A stretch of DNA of 64,000 nucleotides from Candidatus Woesearchaeota archaeon. GTDB taxonomy: Archaea > Nanobdellota > Nanobdellia > Woesearchaeales > JABIAG01. Positions 27,843-37,077 of this stretch are shown here, piece by piece. The translations under genes and the position numbers were made by a program. The first letter of the stretch is position 1; each line of letters starts with the position of its first letter. The notes beneath the pieces are model-generated. The model was not told the origin of the DNA, did no database searches, and was given only the letters and a program-made list of their open reading frames with translations. The stretch is taken from contig JABIAG010000002.1 in NCBI GenBank assembly GCA_018653365.1, forward strand, positions 1 through 64,000, written 5' to 3'.

Positions 27843-28814
27843 CTACTTCCAGGTTATTTCGATATCATCAGTTCGTTCATAGGGTCGTATTGTACTATCT
27901 GTTGTTCTTTTTCCAGATTCGTATTCTACTTTTCCTTGTACTGCAATCATAGCCGCATTGTCTACTAAGTACTGATTTTCTATAATGAAGAATTTACATC
28001 CTCTTGCTTCACACATCTGTTTGCACATTTCTTGAAGTCTGGTGTTACATGCGACTCCTCCTCCCAATAATAACTCTTTTTTCCCGGTGTGGGCGAGGGC
28101 TCTTTCTGCTACCTCTACCATCATTGAGAATACTGTTTCTTGAACAGAATAGCACAGGTCTTTTTTGTCAAATCCTTTTTTGAGTTTGTCTTTTAGGTTT
28201 GTCATTAGTCCACCAAACCCTACATCCATTCCTTTTACTGTGTAAGGAAGTTCAATGTAATTTTTGCTCTTTTCTGCGAGTGCAGCAACTTTTGGACCCC
28301 CTGGAAAGCCCAGTCCCATATTTCTTGCAAAGCTATCTAGAAAGTTTCCTATTCCCATATCTAGTGTTTCTCCAAATATTCTGTATTTGCCGCCTTCATA
28401 TGCAATTACTTGGGTATTGGCTCCTGAGACGTATAACAAGACTGTATCTTTTGCTCCAGTTAATTCTTCACCAATTGTTAAGTGTGCAATACAGTGATTA
28501 ACCCCTATCAGAGGGATGTCGTTTACAATACTTAGTGTTCTGGCGGTCATTGCACCTACTCTAAGTGTGTGTCCCATTCCAGGTCCTTGTGAGAAGGATA
28601 TTAAATCAACATCTTTCATGTTAATTCCTGCAGTTTCTAGTGCGTTTTTGATAACTTCATCACAAACTTTTACGTGATGTTCTTGTGCTTTGAAAGGAAT
28701 CATACCGCCCTCTTCAGTTGTATAACTATCTTTTACATTAGCTAAGACCTCTTTGTCTTTGATTATTCCTACCCCGAATGTGTGGGCCGTTGATTCTATT
28801 CCTAATACTATCAT
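27843..28814 (-). CDS. kae1: tRNA N6-adenosine threonylcarbamoyltransferase Kae1 (TsaD)
   Basis: 323 residues. ASKHA-fold ATPase of the KEOPS complex that makes t6A37 in ANN-decoding tRNAs. MIVLGIESTAHTFGVGI starts the fold; HH in KAQEHHVKVCDEV and the Asp in YLVDNAAMIAVQG are the metal ligands; GGGVACNTRLQEM and SGANTQVIAYEGG are family motifs. There is no Bud32 kinase fused at the C-terminus, unlike in several euryarchaea, and none adjacent. A TTG 9 bases upstream would overlap the PHP gene; I use the ATG that begins the conserved sequence. It forms an operon with the PHP gene. Confidence 0.95.
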   Translation of the reverse strand: MIVLGIESTAHTFGVGIIKDKEVLANVKDSYTTEEGGMIPFKAQEHHVKVCDEVIKNALETAGINMKDVDLISFSQGPGMGHTLRVGAMTARTLSIVNDIPLIGVNHCIAHLTIGEELTGAKDTVLLYVSGANTQVIAYEGGKYRIFGETLDMGIGNFLDSFARNMGLGFPGGPKVAALAEKSKNYIELPYTVKGMDVGFGGLMTNLKDKLKKGFDKKDLCYSVQETVFSMMVEVAERALAHTGKKELLLGGGVACNTRLQEMCKQMCEARGCKFFIIENQYLVDNAAMIAVQGKVEYESGKRTTDSTIRPYERTDDIEITWK

Positions 28815-28819
28815 TTTAT

Positions 28820-29473
28820 TCAAGTTCCTCTTAATTTTAGATATAGTTTGAAGGATTCAACAAGACCTAGATGTCTTGTTTTTCTTCTTACTTTTCCTTG
28901 TTTTATTGCGTTGATTACTGAACTAATGTTTTTTTCTGCATCAATTAGCGTGTAGTTCTCTCCTAATTGTTCTATAAAGTGTGTGTCTGAGTTTGCAACT
29001 ATTGGTTTGTTTAATTTTTTAGCTACTCTTATTGCTTTTCTATTTAAATTTACAATTTTGTTATGCATAAAACAAAATTCTACCGCATCAAAAAGTTCAG
29101 CATACTTTTTTAGTTTTTTCCCTACACATGCTTTCGAAAGAAAAAAGGGGTGGGCAGCTATTACTAATTGTTTGTTGCCTTTTTGTTTTCTTAAATCCTC
29201 AAAATGTCTTATCTCTAATGCTTTTTTTTCATTAAAGTTGTATAATAATACGTGTGCTCGTTCTATGTTTCTTTCCATTCCTGGAATTAATAATATTCCT
29301 TTTTCTTCAGCATATGCTTTTATTTCGTGATAGAATGTCTTGTTGTGAAATGTGAAACTTAGTACATCAAAGTTTAGTTCTGCTGCTTTATCTATGATCT
29401 CTTTTGCAGTTACAGATACTTTGTCCTGTCCGTCTTCCGCTGCATGTATGTGTAGGTCTGCTTTTAATGTCAT
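28820..29473 (-). CDS. PHP-domain metal-dependent phosphoesterase
   Basis: 217 residues. Metal-binding motifs of the PHP fold are all visible: DLHIHAAEDG at the N-terminus, an Asp/His around the SFTFHNKTFY segment, IAAHPFF near residue 108 and NSDTHF near 160. Such proteins hydrolyse phosphate esters or form the proofreading unit of polymerases; the small size points to a stand-alone hydrolase. The stop lies just before the kae1 ATG, so both are on one transcript. Substrate unknown. Confidence 0.85.
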   Translation of the reverse strand: MTLKADLHIHAAEDGQDKVSVTAKEIIDKAAELNFDVLSFTFHNKTFYHEIKAYAEEKGILLIPGMERNIERAHVLLYNFNEKKALEIRHFEDLRKQKGNKQLVIAAHPFFLSKACVGKKLKKYAELFDAVEFCFMHNKIVNLNRKAIRVAKKLNKPIVANSDTHFIEQLGENYTLIDAEKNISSVINAIKQGKVRRKTRHLGLVESFKLYLKLRGT

Positions 29474-29562
29474 TTTGTTATTTTTGAGCTCATCTGAATA
29501 GTAAGTCTCATACTAAGAAAACTCGGATTTGATTTAAAAAACTATTGGTAAAAACTCTGTTT

Positions 29563-30270
29563 TTAATTATTTTTAATATTGAAAGAAGTTAGCTTCCCCT
29601 CTTTTTCTTCCATGACTGCTTCAGTTATTTTATTTTTAGAATTTAGTTTATTCAATATTAGCCATTCATCGGAGGGAATGACTTTTTCTAGTTTGTTTAT
29701 GTCAAACCAGTCTGGCTTTCCATGTTCTGATTCCTTAAGTTCGTTAGTTTCAACGCTAACTTTTGTAAAAAATAATATGAAGCTGTGTTTTATGATCTCG
29801 TCTCCTTTGACTTGTTCGTGTAATATTGCGTTGGTTGATACAAATTGGCAATCCAGTCCTGTTTTTTCTTTTACTAATCTTTTACTTGCTTGTTCAAAGC
29901 TTTCTTCAATTAACATTTTTCCACCAACCAAAGACCAGTAGCCTTTGTAGGGGCGTCGTTTTCTTTTTATCAGTAATATTCTTTCATCCTTGATAACTGC
30001 AACTAAAACAACAGGTAATGGGCTCATTCCCTCTCCAGTTATGTGTGGAAGTATTGGCAAATATCTTTCTGCCTCTTTTGTTAAATAGTAGTACATCCCT
30101 TTTTTTTCTAACAACCCCTCTTCTTGCATTTTATCGAGATGATAAGAAACCATATTTGAACGTATTTCTAGTTTCTTTTCTATTTCATTAAACTTTAATT
30201 TATTATCTCCTAAGAACATTCTAAATATTTCTTCTCTTTCTTTTTTTACTAAACTGCCTGAATATCTCAT
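29563..30270 (-). CDS. Winged-helix plus Nudix-like domain protein (NrtR-style regulator?)
   Basis: 235 residues. Residues about 10-75 form an ArsR-like winged helix (LKFNEIEKKLEIRSNMVSYHLDKMQEEGLLEKKG). Residues about 85-215 form a Nudix fold, but the Nudix box is degenerate: GGKMLIEESFEQASKRLVKEKTGL has RLVKEK where REuxEE is needed, so hydrolysis is doubtful. This suggests a ligand-sensing repressor in the manner of NrtR. TATA-like TTTTTAAATAA near 30299 is 29 bases before the ATG. An intact Nudix gene is divergent from it and shares the intergenic space, an obvious candidate target. Confidence 0.75.
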   Translation of the reverse strand: MRYSGSLVKKEREEIFRMFLGDNKLKFNEIEKKLEIRSNMVSYHLDKMQEEGLLEKKGMYYYLTKEAERYLPILPHITGEGMSPLPVVLVAVIKDERILLIKRKRRPYKGYWSLVGGKMLIEESFEQASKRLVKEKTGLDCQFVSTNAILHEQVKGDEIIKHSFILFFTKVSVETNELKESEHGKPDWFDINKLEKVIPSDEWLILNKLNSKNKITEAVMEEKEGKLTSFNIKNN

Positions 30271-30342
30271 CTTTACTCAAATGAAGTTGAGGGATTATTT
30301 AAAAATATTGGATTTGTGTTTATTTCTATTGGGGGTATTAAA

Positions 30343-30816
30343 ATGGATGAATTTAAAGAAAAAGCGCATTATATTGCCGTGACAGGCATAATTAAGAAAG
30401 AGGGTAAGTATTTAATTTGTAAGAGAAGTCCTAATGAGAAGGCTTTTCCTGAAAAGTGGTGCGTTCCTGGGGGAAAACTTGAAGTTAAAGACTTTGTTAA
30501 CACTCCTAAGGATACTGAGAACCATTGGCTTGGTGTTTTGGAGAAAACGCTTAAACGAGAGGTTAAGGAAGAGACTAATTTGGATATCAAAAATTTGGGT
30601 TATGTTTCTAATATTGCTTTTTTGAGAGGTAATGGTTTTTCTACTGTCATTCTTAGTCTGTCTGCGGATCATGCAGAAGGTGAAGTGAAGTTAAAGGAAG
30701 ATGAATTAACTGAGCATGCCTGGGTTACTTTGGAAGAGGCTAAACAATATGATTTGATTGAGAATATTTACGAGCAGATTGCTAAGGTGGACTCATTAGG
30801 ATCAAAAACTATTTAA
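30343..30816 (+). CDS. Nudix hydrolase
   Basis: 157 residues. PGGKLEVKDF ... LKREVKEETNLD is a complete Nudix box apart from an insertion of about 17 residues (VNTPKDTENHWLGVLEKT) between the glycine and helix parts, so metal-binding REVKEE is intact. It should cleave a nucleoside diphosphate derivative; LICKRSPNEKAFPEKWCVPGG is typical of housekeeping or nucleotide-sugar hydrolases. The ATG at 30343 follows a G-rich stretch (GGGGG) and is preferred to an upstream in-frame ATG without a ribosome binding site. Divergent from the winged-helix/Nudix gene. Confidence 0.85.
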   Translation: MDEFKEKAHYIAVTGIIKKEGKYLICKRSPNEKAFPEKWCVPGGKLEVKDFVNTPKDTENHWLGVLEKTLKREVKEETNLDIKNLGYVSNIAFLRGNGFSTVILSLSADHAEGEVKLKEDELTEHAWVTLEEAKQYDLIENIYEQIAKVDSLGSKTI

Positions 30817-30839
30817 ACGCGCTTTTTATTCTTTCTTTT

Positions 30840-32033
30840 ATGATTATTGGTGTTGTTGGAAAACCTTCGGTAGGAAAGTCGACTTTCTTTAAAGCTGCTA
30901 CTTTGGCAGAGGTGGACATAGCAAATTATCCTTTTACAACAATTAAACCTAATGAGGGGGTTGGTTTTGTTAAGACTGAAGATGCTGCTGCTTTCTTTGA
31001 TAAGGTCTCTAATCCACGAGAGGGTTATGTTATTGACAAAACAAGGTTTGTGCCTGTTCAGATGATTGATGTCGCAGGGCTTGTTCCTGGAGCTCATAAG
31101 GGAGAGGGTATGGGTAATCAGTTTTTAGATGATTTACGTCAAGCCGATGTTTTAATTCATGTTATTGATGTTTCTGGTTCAACAAATGAGAAAGGTGAGT
31201 CTATTGAGACCGGGTCTTATGATCCTTCTAATGATATTAAGTTTTTAGAAGAGGAACTTGATCAGTGGTATTTTGGTATTTTAAAGAAGGGTTGGGAACG
31301 CTTTGCTAGACAGGTACAACAAGAACACCTGGATATTAAAAAAGCTCTAGCGAAACAATTATCAGGGTTAAAAGTAGATTTGCCAATGATGGAAGATACT
31401 GTTAAGAAACTTGCACTTAATACTGAAAAGCCAATTGAGTGGACTGAAGAACAACTTTTTAGTTTAACTAGGGAGTTGCGAAAGTTAACAAAGCCTATGA
31501 TTATTGCATGTAATAAGGCCGATGTTAATAATGGTAAAGAGAACTTTGAAAAGTTACAAAAAGATTTTCCTGATCATCTTCTTATTCCGTGTTCAGCAGA
31601 ATCAGAGATTGCGTTGAAAGAGGCAGCTAAGCATGAATTGATTGATTACGTTCCGGGAGCTAATGATTTCACAATTAAGGGTGAATTAAATGATAAGCAA
31701 ACGAGTGCGTTAGAATTCATAAAAACGCATGTTTTGAATACATTCAATTCTACTGGAGTTCAACCAGTATTAGATCAAGCAGTTTTCAGTTTACTAAAGT
31801 ACATCACCATATTCCCTGGCGGAGTTAATAAGTTAGAAGATAAAAACGGTAATGTGTTGCCAGATTGTTTTTTGATGCCTCCTAATACTACTGCGCTGGA
31901 CTTTGCTTACAAACTACATACCGACTTTGGAAAGAATTTTATTCGAGCTATTGATGTTAAGACTAAGCAAACTATTGGTAAAGAACATTTGCTTAAGTCT
32001 GGCGATGTTGTAGAAATTATTAGTGGTAAGTAA
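30840..32033 (+). CDS. YchF/OLA1-related TRAFAC GTPase with TGS domain
   Basis: 397 residues. G1 GKPSVGKSTFF, switch II region DVAGLVPGAHKGEGMGNQFL, G4 CNKAD, helical insertion, and a C-terminal TGS domain (CFLMPPNTTALDFAYKLHTDFGKNF, ending in GDVVEIISGK). This is the archaeal Obg-family NTPase related to YchF, thought to act with ribosomes. TATA-like ATTTAAACGC near 30813 is 27 bases before the ATG. Stand-alone gene. Confidence 0.93.
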   Translation: MIIGVVGKPSVGKSTFFKAATLAEVDIANYPFTTIKPNEGVGFVKTEDAAAFFDKVSNPREGYVIDKTRFVPVQMIDVAGLVPGAHKGEGMGNQFLDDLRQADVLIHVIDVSGSTNEKGESIETGSYDPSNDIKFLEEELDQWYFGILKKGWERFARQVQQEHLDIKKALAKQLSGLKVDLPMMEDTVKKLALNTEKPIEWTEEQLFSLTRELRKLTKPMIIACNKADVNNGKENFEKLQKDFPDHLLIPCSAESEIALKEAAKHELIDYVPGANDFTIKGELNDKQTSALEFIKTHVLNTFNSTGVQPVLDQAVFSLLKYITIFPGGVNKLEDKNGNVLPDCFLMPPNTTALDFAYKLHTDFGKNFIRAIDVKTKQTIGKEHLLKSGDVVEIISGK

Positions 32034-32066
32034 TCTTTTTAAACATAATTTCCTTCTTTTCTTATT

Positions 32067-32903
32067 ATGACTACAAAATTAGTTGATATTGAATTACATG
32101 CCCACCTGCACTTTGATCATTATAGTTTGTATGATGTAATTGAGGTAATGGAAGATAACATGTTGGATGTGCTTGTTCCATTACATTTTGGTTTTGGGTG
32201 TTTTGATGAGGTGGCAATGGCTGCTAAAGATCTTCCTGAAGGGTTTTTTAAGGTGGAAAGGGATGAGTTAATGTTGAGAGTTGAACATGAGGGAATGTTC
32301 TCTTATTTCTTACGAGGAGTAGAATTTTCAACTCAAGAAGCTAATTGTGATGTTGCCCACATGATTATGGTGGGGCATGATCAGTATGAAGAGAGGCAAC
32401 CAATGGATGTTATGATTGATAGAGCATTAGATAAAGATGCACTAGTTATTCTGGATCATCCTTTTGTTGATGCTAAAAATTTGATGAAGGCAATAACTCC
32501 TGAGATTGGTCTGGCTTTATTTGAGAGATGTAAAAGATATTCTGGTCGGGTAGCTTTGGAATATAATGGTTATTGTATCCCTTGGGTTAGAGCCCTTTTG
32601 GGTGGTAAAGATGTTAATCAGTCTGTTCAGGATTTATCTTTGGCTTTGGAACTTGATGGGTCTAATGTTCCTGTTGTTTCAGGTACTGATCTCCATGCAA
32701 GAACTAGAAGGTCATTAAATGCTTTAGGTACTGCTAGAACTTCTATGGATGTGGATACTTCTTCTGGGAGAGCTATGGTGGATTCGTTAAAACAGCAGAT
32801 CTTTGATGGGTCACATACCAATAGATATCAAACAGTTCCTTTTTTTACTCATCTCGCACCTTGTTGGGCTATTCCTCATATGTATAGAAAGGTTATGGGT
32901 TGA
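32067..32903 (+). CDS. PHP-domain protein
   Basis: 278 residues. ELHAHLHFDHYS at the N-terminus, GVEFSTQE in the middle, ILDHPFVD and SGTDLHAR towards the C-terminus make up the metal ligands of a PHP fold, though the first motif is longer than usual. Probably a metal-dependent phosphoesterase. TATA-like TTTTTAAAC near 32039 is 28 bases before the ATG. It converges on the nucleotidyltransferase gene with a three-base gap. Substrate unknown. Confidence 0.7.
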   Translation: MTTKLVDIELHAHLHFDHYSLYDVIEVMEDNMLDVLVPLHFGFGCFDEVAMAAKDLPEGFFKVERDELMLRVEHEGMFSYFLRGVEFSTQEANCDVAHMIMVGHDQYEERQPMDVMIDRALDKDALVILDHPFVDAKNLMKAITPEIGLALFERCKRYSGRVALEYNGYCIPWVRALLGGKDVNQSVQDLSLALELDGSNVPVVSGTDLHARTRRSLNALGTARTSMDVDTSSGRAMVDSLKQQIFDGSHTNRYQTVPFFTHLAPCWAIPHMYRKVMG

Positions 32904-32906
32904 ACA

Positions 32907-33335
32907 TTATTTTTTAATAAACGTTCTTATCATATTTGCTTTTTCTTTTCTTCCTGTTTTTTCATAACATTCTGCCTCTGTTTTAAGGTCAAAAACGTTT
33001 ACCTCAACTTCTGCACATTTGATTCTTTTTGTTTCATCTAATTTTCTGGAATAAATGCTAGTTTCGTAGTCGGCACAAATTTGTACTTCTACATCTTTGA
33101 TATGCACATTAAATTCTTCACATTCTTCAGAACTGTTTTTTTTGATTTCTGTGGTTTTGTAGTCTTTAAATGCACGTTTTACTTTTTGTATGTCTTTGTT
33201 TTTTATGAGAATGTCTAAATCTTTTGGTTTTGTGTTTATTCCTTGAAGTGCCAAGGAAGTGCTGCCTATTATTGCCCATTTAATGCTTAATCTATTAAGT
33301 ATTGATGCAACGTTTTTTATTACTTCAGATTTCAT
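32907..33335 (-). CDS. Minimal nucleotidyltransferase-fold protein
   Basis: 142 residues. IIGSTSLALQGINTKPKDLDILIKN holds the GS...DxD motif of polymerase-beta-like nucleotidyltransferases, and EVQICADYE could supply the third acidic residue. Members transfer nucleotides to proteins or small molecules, sometimes as toxins; no antitoxin-like partner is adjacent. Last gene of the operon that starts with the GTPase at 34741; it overlaps the upstream Zn-ribbon gene by four bases. Confidence 0.7.
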   Translation of the reverse strand: MKSEVIKNVASILNRLSIKWAIIGSTSLALQGINTKPKDLDILIKNKDIQKVKRAFKDYKTTEIKKNSSEECEEFNVHIKDVEVQICADYETSIYSRKLDETKRIKCAEVEVNVFDLKTEAECYEKTGRKEKANMIRTFIKK

Positions 33336-33715
33336 TTCTTAATAAATTCTTTAAATGTATTCGGTAAATCAATCATGTATTTACCTTCAGAAAGTTTTAC
33401 TATTAATGGTTGTTTTTTAAACAAGCTAACCAGATCTAGTTCATACTTTCCTGGTTGCAATACGCGAACACTCTCAAAGTCTAGTATTACTGGGTCGTCT
33501 TTGTTCCAGTCCTGTCCTACTAAGTCAAAAACATCTTTTTCTAGTTCTGTTTTTTGTTCTTCGGATAACTTTTCAGCAAATTCTTGTTTTTTTAACTTTT
33601 CTAATTTTTCTTTTTTAATATAGAAGAATAATTTTCCACCGCAACTACATCCAGTTAGTATTGCTTTATCTCCGTCATCGTAGAAATTATTACACCGTAC
33701 ACATTGATGGGGCAT
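33332..33715 (-). CDS. Archaeal Zn-ribbon protein (DUF2072-like)
   Basis: 127 residues. CVRCNNFYDDG and GCSCGGKLFFYIKKE form a zinc ribbon followed by a helical/charged middle and a C-terminal beta domain (VRVLQPGKYELDLVSLF). The sequence and its place after a DUF2073 gene match the conserved archaeal Zn-ribbon family DUF2072. Function not known; partner of the GTPase by genome context. Confidence 0.8.
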   Translation of the reverse strand: MPHQCVRCNNFYDDGDKAILTGCSCGGKLFFYIKKEKLEKLKKQEFAEKLSEEQKTELEKDVFDLVGQDWNKDDPVILDFESVRVLQPGKYELDLVSLFKKQPLIVKLSEGKYMIDLPNTFKEFIKK

Positions 33716-33716
33716 T

Positions 33717-34109
33717 TTATCGCTTTTTCCTCTTTTTGGTATCTTTTGTTAATAATTCGATTTTGTCAGGATTTTGTTTTATTTCTTTTACTACTGATGC
33801 TGGTCCGATTATCGTTAGTCCAGTTCTATTTTTCCAGATTGCATTCATCATACTCATTCTTAGTTTGGTTAATAGTGCTGCATCTTTTGATTCTGGATTG
33901 ATTACTGCTAGTTCGATTCCTTTGAATTTTTTACTAATCTCTTCCATTGTTATCGCAATTAGATCTTTTTCTTCTTCTTTTTTTAGACGTCCTTCTAATA
34001 ATACGATTTTGTTTTGTTTAACAATGTCAATTAGTTTTTTTACCCTCATTGCAGATCCCATATCGGAGATCTGAGTGTGTGGTACAAATTGTAGTGTTAG
34101 TCCGGCCAT
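33717..34109 (-). CDS. DUF2073-like conserved archaeal protein
   Basis: 130 residues beginning MAGLTLQFVPHTQISDMGSAMRVKKL, alternating helices and strands, basic C-terminus. The order GTPase, DUF2073, Zn-ribbon is widely conserved in archaea, which is the main reason for the name. It starts two bases after the GTPase stop. Biochemical role unknown. Confidence 0.8.
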   Translation of the reverse strand: MAGLTLQFVPHTQISDMGSAMRVKKLIDIVKQNKIVLLEGRLKKEEEKDLIAITMEEISKKFKGIELAVINPESKDAALLTKLRMSMMNAIWKNRTGLTIIGPASVVKEIKQNPDKIELLTKDTKKRKKR

Positions 34110-34111
34110 TT

Positions 34112-34741
34112 TTATTTTACTAGATCAAACAAGCTGTCGTAAAACTTATTCTTGTTCTTTCCATATTTCGCACTTATTCCCACAATTCCATATTGGGGAA
34201 ATGCGCTTTCTATCTTTTTTATATTTGATCTTTTTAAATCTATCTTATTTGCGACTATTAGGACGGGTATGTCTCGGGCCTGTAGATTTCCAATGATTGT
34301 TATGTTTACTTGAGAATATGGGTCTTCGGTTGAGTCTAGAACAACAATTACTGCGTCCATGTTATCTAACCATTTGATTGAGTCTATTACTCCTTTTGTT
34401 GCCTCTTTTGCTCTTTTTTTAGCTTCTTCTTTCTTCATTCCTTTTTTAATAAAGTCTTCATAATCGATTTTTGTTGCAATTCCTGGGGTGTCAACAAGAT
34501 TAAATGTTAGTTCTTTTCCATTTCTTTCTATGTTGATTTGTTCTTTTATGTGGACCTCTCTTGTTTCGTGTGCAACATTGGAGACTGATCCCATTTCTTC
34601 TCCTAGCCAATCTTTACATATCTGGTTTGCTAGAGTTGTTTTTCCGCCGTTTGGGGGTCCATAAAGTCCTAGTTTAACGTGCTTTTTCTTCTTAAATACA
34701 TTCTTCAGAAATTTGTTTACAAACCTTTTTACGAGCCCCAT
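34112..34741 (-). CDS. Era/Obg-like small GTPase of the conserved archaeal GTPase-DUF2073 operon
   Basis: 209 residues. Short basic N-terminus, then G1 GPPNGGKTT, G3 DTPG, G4 NKID and G5-like ISAKYGK, all in order. A KKGMKKEEAKKRAKEATKG helical insertion follows G3. First gene of an operon with the DUF2073, Zn-ribbon and nucleotidyltransferase genes. TATA-like GTATATAAAG near 34787 gives a leader of about 20 nt with GGGG before the ATG. Likely acts on ribosome or RNA, by analogy with relatives. Confidence 0.9.
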   Translation of the reverse strand: MGLVKRFVNKFLKNVFKKKKHVKLGLYGPPNGGKTTLANQICKDWLGEEMGSVSNVAHETREVHIKEQINIERNGKELTFNLVDTPGIATKIDYEDFIKKGMKKEEAKKRAKEATKGVIDSIKWLDNMDAVIVVLDSTEDPYSQVNITIIGNLQARDIPVLIVANKIDLKRSNIKKIESAFPQYGIVGISAKYGKNKNKFYDSLFDLVK

Positions 34742-34915
34742 ATTGATCCCCTTTTCTTCATTTTTTTATGCTGGATTGGTGCTTTATATACTTTTCTATT
34801 TTCTAATCCCATTAACAAGTTACCACTCACGAGTAGCACAAAAACAAAACATTTATATATGAGTTATACGTTCTTACATCATATTAAATTTAAATAATAA
34901 AAAGAGGTTAAAAAA

Positions 34916-35578
34916 ATGGGACAAGCATGGAATGATTTTAAATTTGGATGCGCTTATCACCTTGGTGATTTGGGCATAGGACATTTTGCTACAGTTCTTG
35001 CTATTGCAGCAGCTGTTGGTGGATGTGCAAAGATTAGACCCGATAAACATGCAATGAATGCACTTACTGCTTTATGGCCTGAATCTGAGATAGTTCAATC
35101 TATGCCTGCAGAACCTGCAGAACCCGCTTTACCTAATGATCATTACGCTAACGAGTTAAGAAGTGCTTATAATTCTGCAATGACTTCCTTAGAAGGTAGA
35201 AAAGCAGAGATTATTCGTGCAACTGGTGCACAATCTAGTGAAGGAGGAATGTTAGCAAGTGTTTTGGGTATGGGAATTGATGCAAGACGTGCTCATGTTA
35301 ATGAAAGAAATTCTCGTTCAAGACGTAGTTCAAGACGTAAGTTTGATCATAAAAATTGGGATCGTGCTGCAAATCACGCTGTTGAAGGTGCTGATATTTA
35401 CTTTTCAGTTCCAGAAATTGAGGCAGATGTTGCTGCTTTAAGCCGAGAGTACGATCGGATTCTTGCTGATGGAGAAGTTACTAGAGCAGAAGCATCACGT
35501 TTCAGACCTAAACTGGATCTAGCAGTTGCAAGAAGTGGTTATGGTAAACGTAGACGTTCTACTAGAGGAATTTTTTAA
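34916..35578 (+). CDS. Hypothetical Ala/Arg-rich protein with one hydrophobic helix
   Basis: 220 residues. A hydrophobic helix at about 21-40 (IGHFATVLAIAAAVGGCAK) is followed by an Ala/Glu/Pro linker and an Arg-rich region around residues 120-150 (SRSRRSSRRKF). Arg is mostly CGT and AGA and the gene has both a good TATA (TTTATATATGA, near 34856) and a GAGGT ribosome binding site 8 bases before the ATG, so it may be strongly expressed. Family not recognised; the composition resembles the leader half of the pilin-like protein at 55883. Confidence 0.5.
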   Translation: MGQAWNDFKFGCAYHLGDLGIGHFATVLAIAAAVGGCAKIRPDKHAMNALTALWPESEIVQSMPAEPAEPALPNDHYANELRSAYNSAMTSLEGRKAEIIRATGAQSSEGGMLASVLGMGIDARRAHVNERNSRSRRSSRRKFDHKNWDRAANHAVEGADIYFSVPEIEADVAALSREYDRILADGEVTRAEASRFRPKLDLAVARSGYGKRRRSTRGIF

Positions 35579-35583
35579 TTTTT

Positions 35584-37074
35584 TTAAATTATTGTTTCTT
35601 TATAATTATCAGTAACCCACTTTAGTAAGGTAGTTATTTGATCGTCAGTTAATGTTGATGCCTTTGTGCTTAGTTGATTTTTAATACCTTTAACTTCTTC
35701 ACTTGTTAGTTTACAAGTTAGTTGAAATGGACTAAATTGCATTGCATTATTGTTGGGTTGTGTTACCTTGATATTTGCTCTTTGGGCCTGTTTTAAATCA
35801 TAATTGTAATCTGCTTTTAGAGTAGTACCTAACCTTCCTCCATGTTGACGTTGACTTCTTTCAAAAAACTCTTTTACAACTTCAAATAAGTTATCTCGTT
35901 TTTCTTTATTCTCTTGATCTATCTTTTGTGTACTTTCTAGTGCTTTTTTAATTGCTTCTTCTACTTGTTTCTCTCTTTGTTCGGCAGTTCTTAGGTTTCC
36001 TGCAACTTCTTTGTGTAGTGCATTTATTGCTGCGGGTTTAGCATTTACAACTAGTTTTCTTACCTTGAATTTTGTACTTGCTATTAGTGCTTCAAAAAAT
36101 TGAGCAAAACTTTTTCTGGTATTTTGTAACTTGCTAATTTGTGAGTTAAATCTGGTTATTTGTGTTGGATCAAAATCATTTGCTGCAAGGGTATTTTGTA
36201 TCGTTGTAATCATTTGATCAATATTTTGTATTTCTGCAATGTTATCTTCATTTTGTTTAAATTCTGTTTGTATATCGCTTAATTTGTGTTCGGCATTTTC
36301 TAAGACTTGTTTTCCTTCGGTACTTGTTCCGAATAGGTTTTGTATTGCTTTAAAGTTTGGGTGTGAAACATCAAATCGAGGTATGTTTCGTATTACTGTT
36401 GTTAATGCTTTTGTGTAAGCGCTTAGATTTGGTCTAATGTTGTGTGCATTTAGGTCATGTATTTTAGATGCCCCTTCTGTTAACATTCCTGAAGGGTCAT
36501 CGTTTAGAAATGCGTTGTCTCGTAAGTTTTTAACTGAAGCATTTATTGTATTTCTTGCACTGTCCATTAACTCTAGCCCTTCTGCTTCCATGGTCATTAT
36601 CGCACCCCTGTTTTTCGCCCAGACGCCTTTTAGTGCGAGTAACATTAGTACTACCACTACGACGATTGCAAATAACCCTACAATGGCCGTCATTCCAAAG
36701 AAGAATGCAACTAATCCTGCAATCATTTCTATTACTGGTGCCGCAAAGATTGATGTTAATGTTAACCCTATTGCTAGTCCTTTATGAACAGACTCTGTAT
36801 CTCCAAGTACTCTTTCTAAGAATTTTTTTGATAGTCCGAAAAATATAAAGTATAATCCAATACCCACGCCAATTGCTAACCAAATAAGAACTTTTTCACG
36901 TCCATAGTTTGCTGGGTGGGGTATTACTATCTCAAATGTTGCCACTTCATCTAACATGTCTAAAGATGGCTTTAACGGTGTTCTTCTTTCTACATCGTCT
37001 ACAGCAAATACAGAAACTGTGGATATTAAAACTAAGGTTAGAACAATCATCCACAGTAATATTTTTTTGTTCAT
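35584..37074 (-). CDS. Multi-span membrane protein with coiled-coil cytosolic region
   Basis: 496 residues: signal peptide (about 1-24), a first membrane span (about 60-80), two or three more between about 98 and 152, then a long helical region with coiled coil and KQVEEAIKKALES-type heptads. No enzymatic motif. It is the second gene of an operon with the coiled-coil protein at 37078-37515 and is divergent from the pilus-type ATPase, so it may be an accessory of that machine. That link is inference from position. Confidence 0.55.
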   Translation of the reverse strand: MNKKILLWMIVLTLVLISTVSVFAVDDVERRTPLKPSLDMLDEVATFEIVIPHPANYGREKVLIWLAIGVGIGLYFIFFGLSKKFLERVLGDTESVHKGLAIGLTLTSIFAAPVIEMIAGLVAFFFGMTAIVGLFAIVVVVVLMLLALKGVWAKNRGAIMTMEAEGLELMDSARNTINASVKNLRDNAFLNDDPSGMLTEGASKIHDLNAHNIRPNLSAYTKALTTVIRNIPRFDVSHPNFKAIQNLFGTSTEGKQVLENAEHKLSDIQTEFKQNEDNIAEIQNIDQMITTIQNTLAANDFDPTQITRFNSQISKLQNTRKSFAQFFEALIASTKFKVRKLVVNAKPAAINALHKEVAGNLRTAEQREKQVEEAIKKALESTQKIDQENKEKRDNLFEVVKEFFERSQRQHGGRLGTTLKADYNYDLKQAQRANIKVTQPNNNAMQFSPFQLTCKLTSEEVKGIKNQLSTKASTLTDDQITTLLKWVTDNYKETII

Positions 37075-37077
37075 TCT

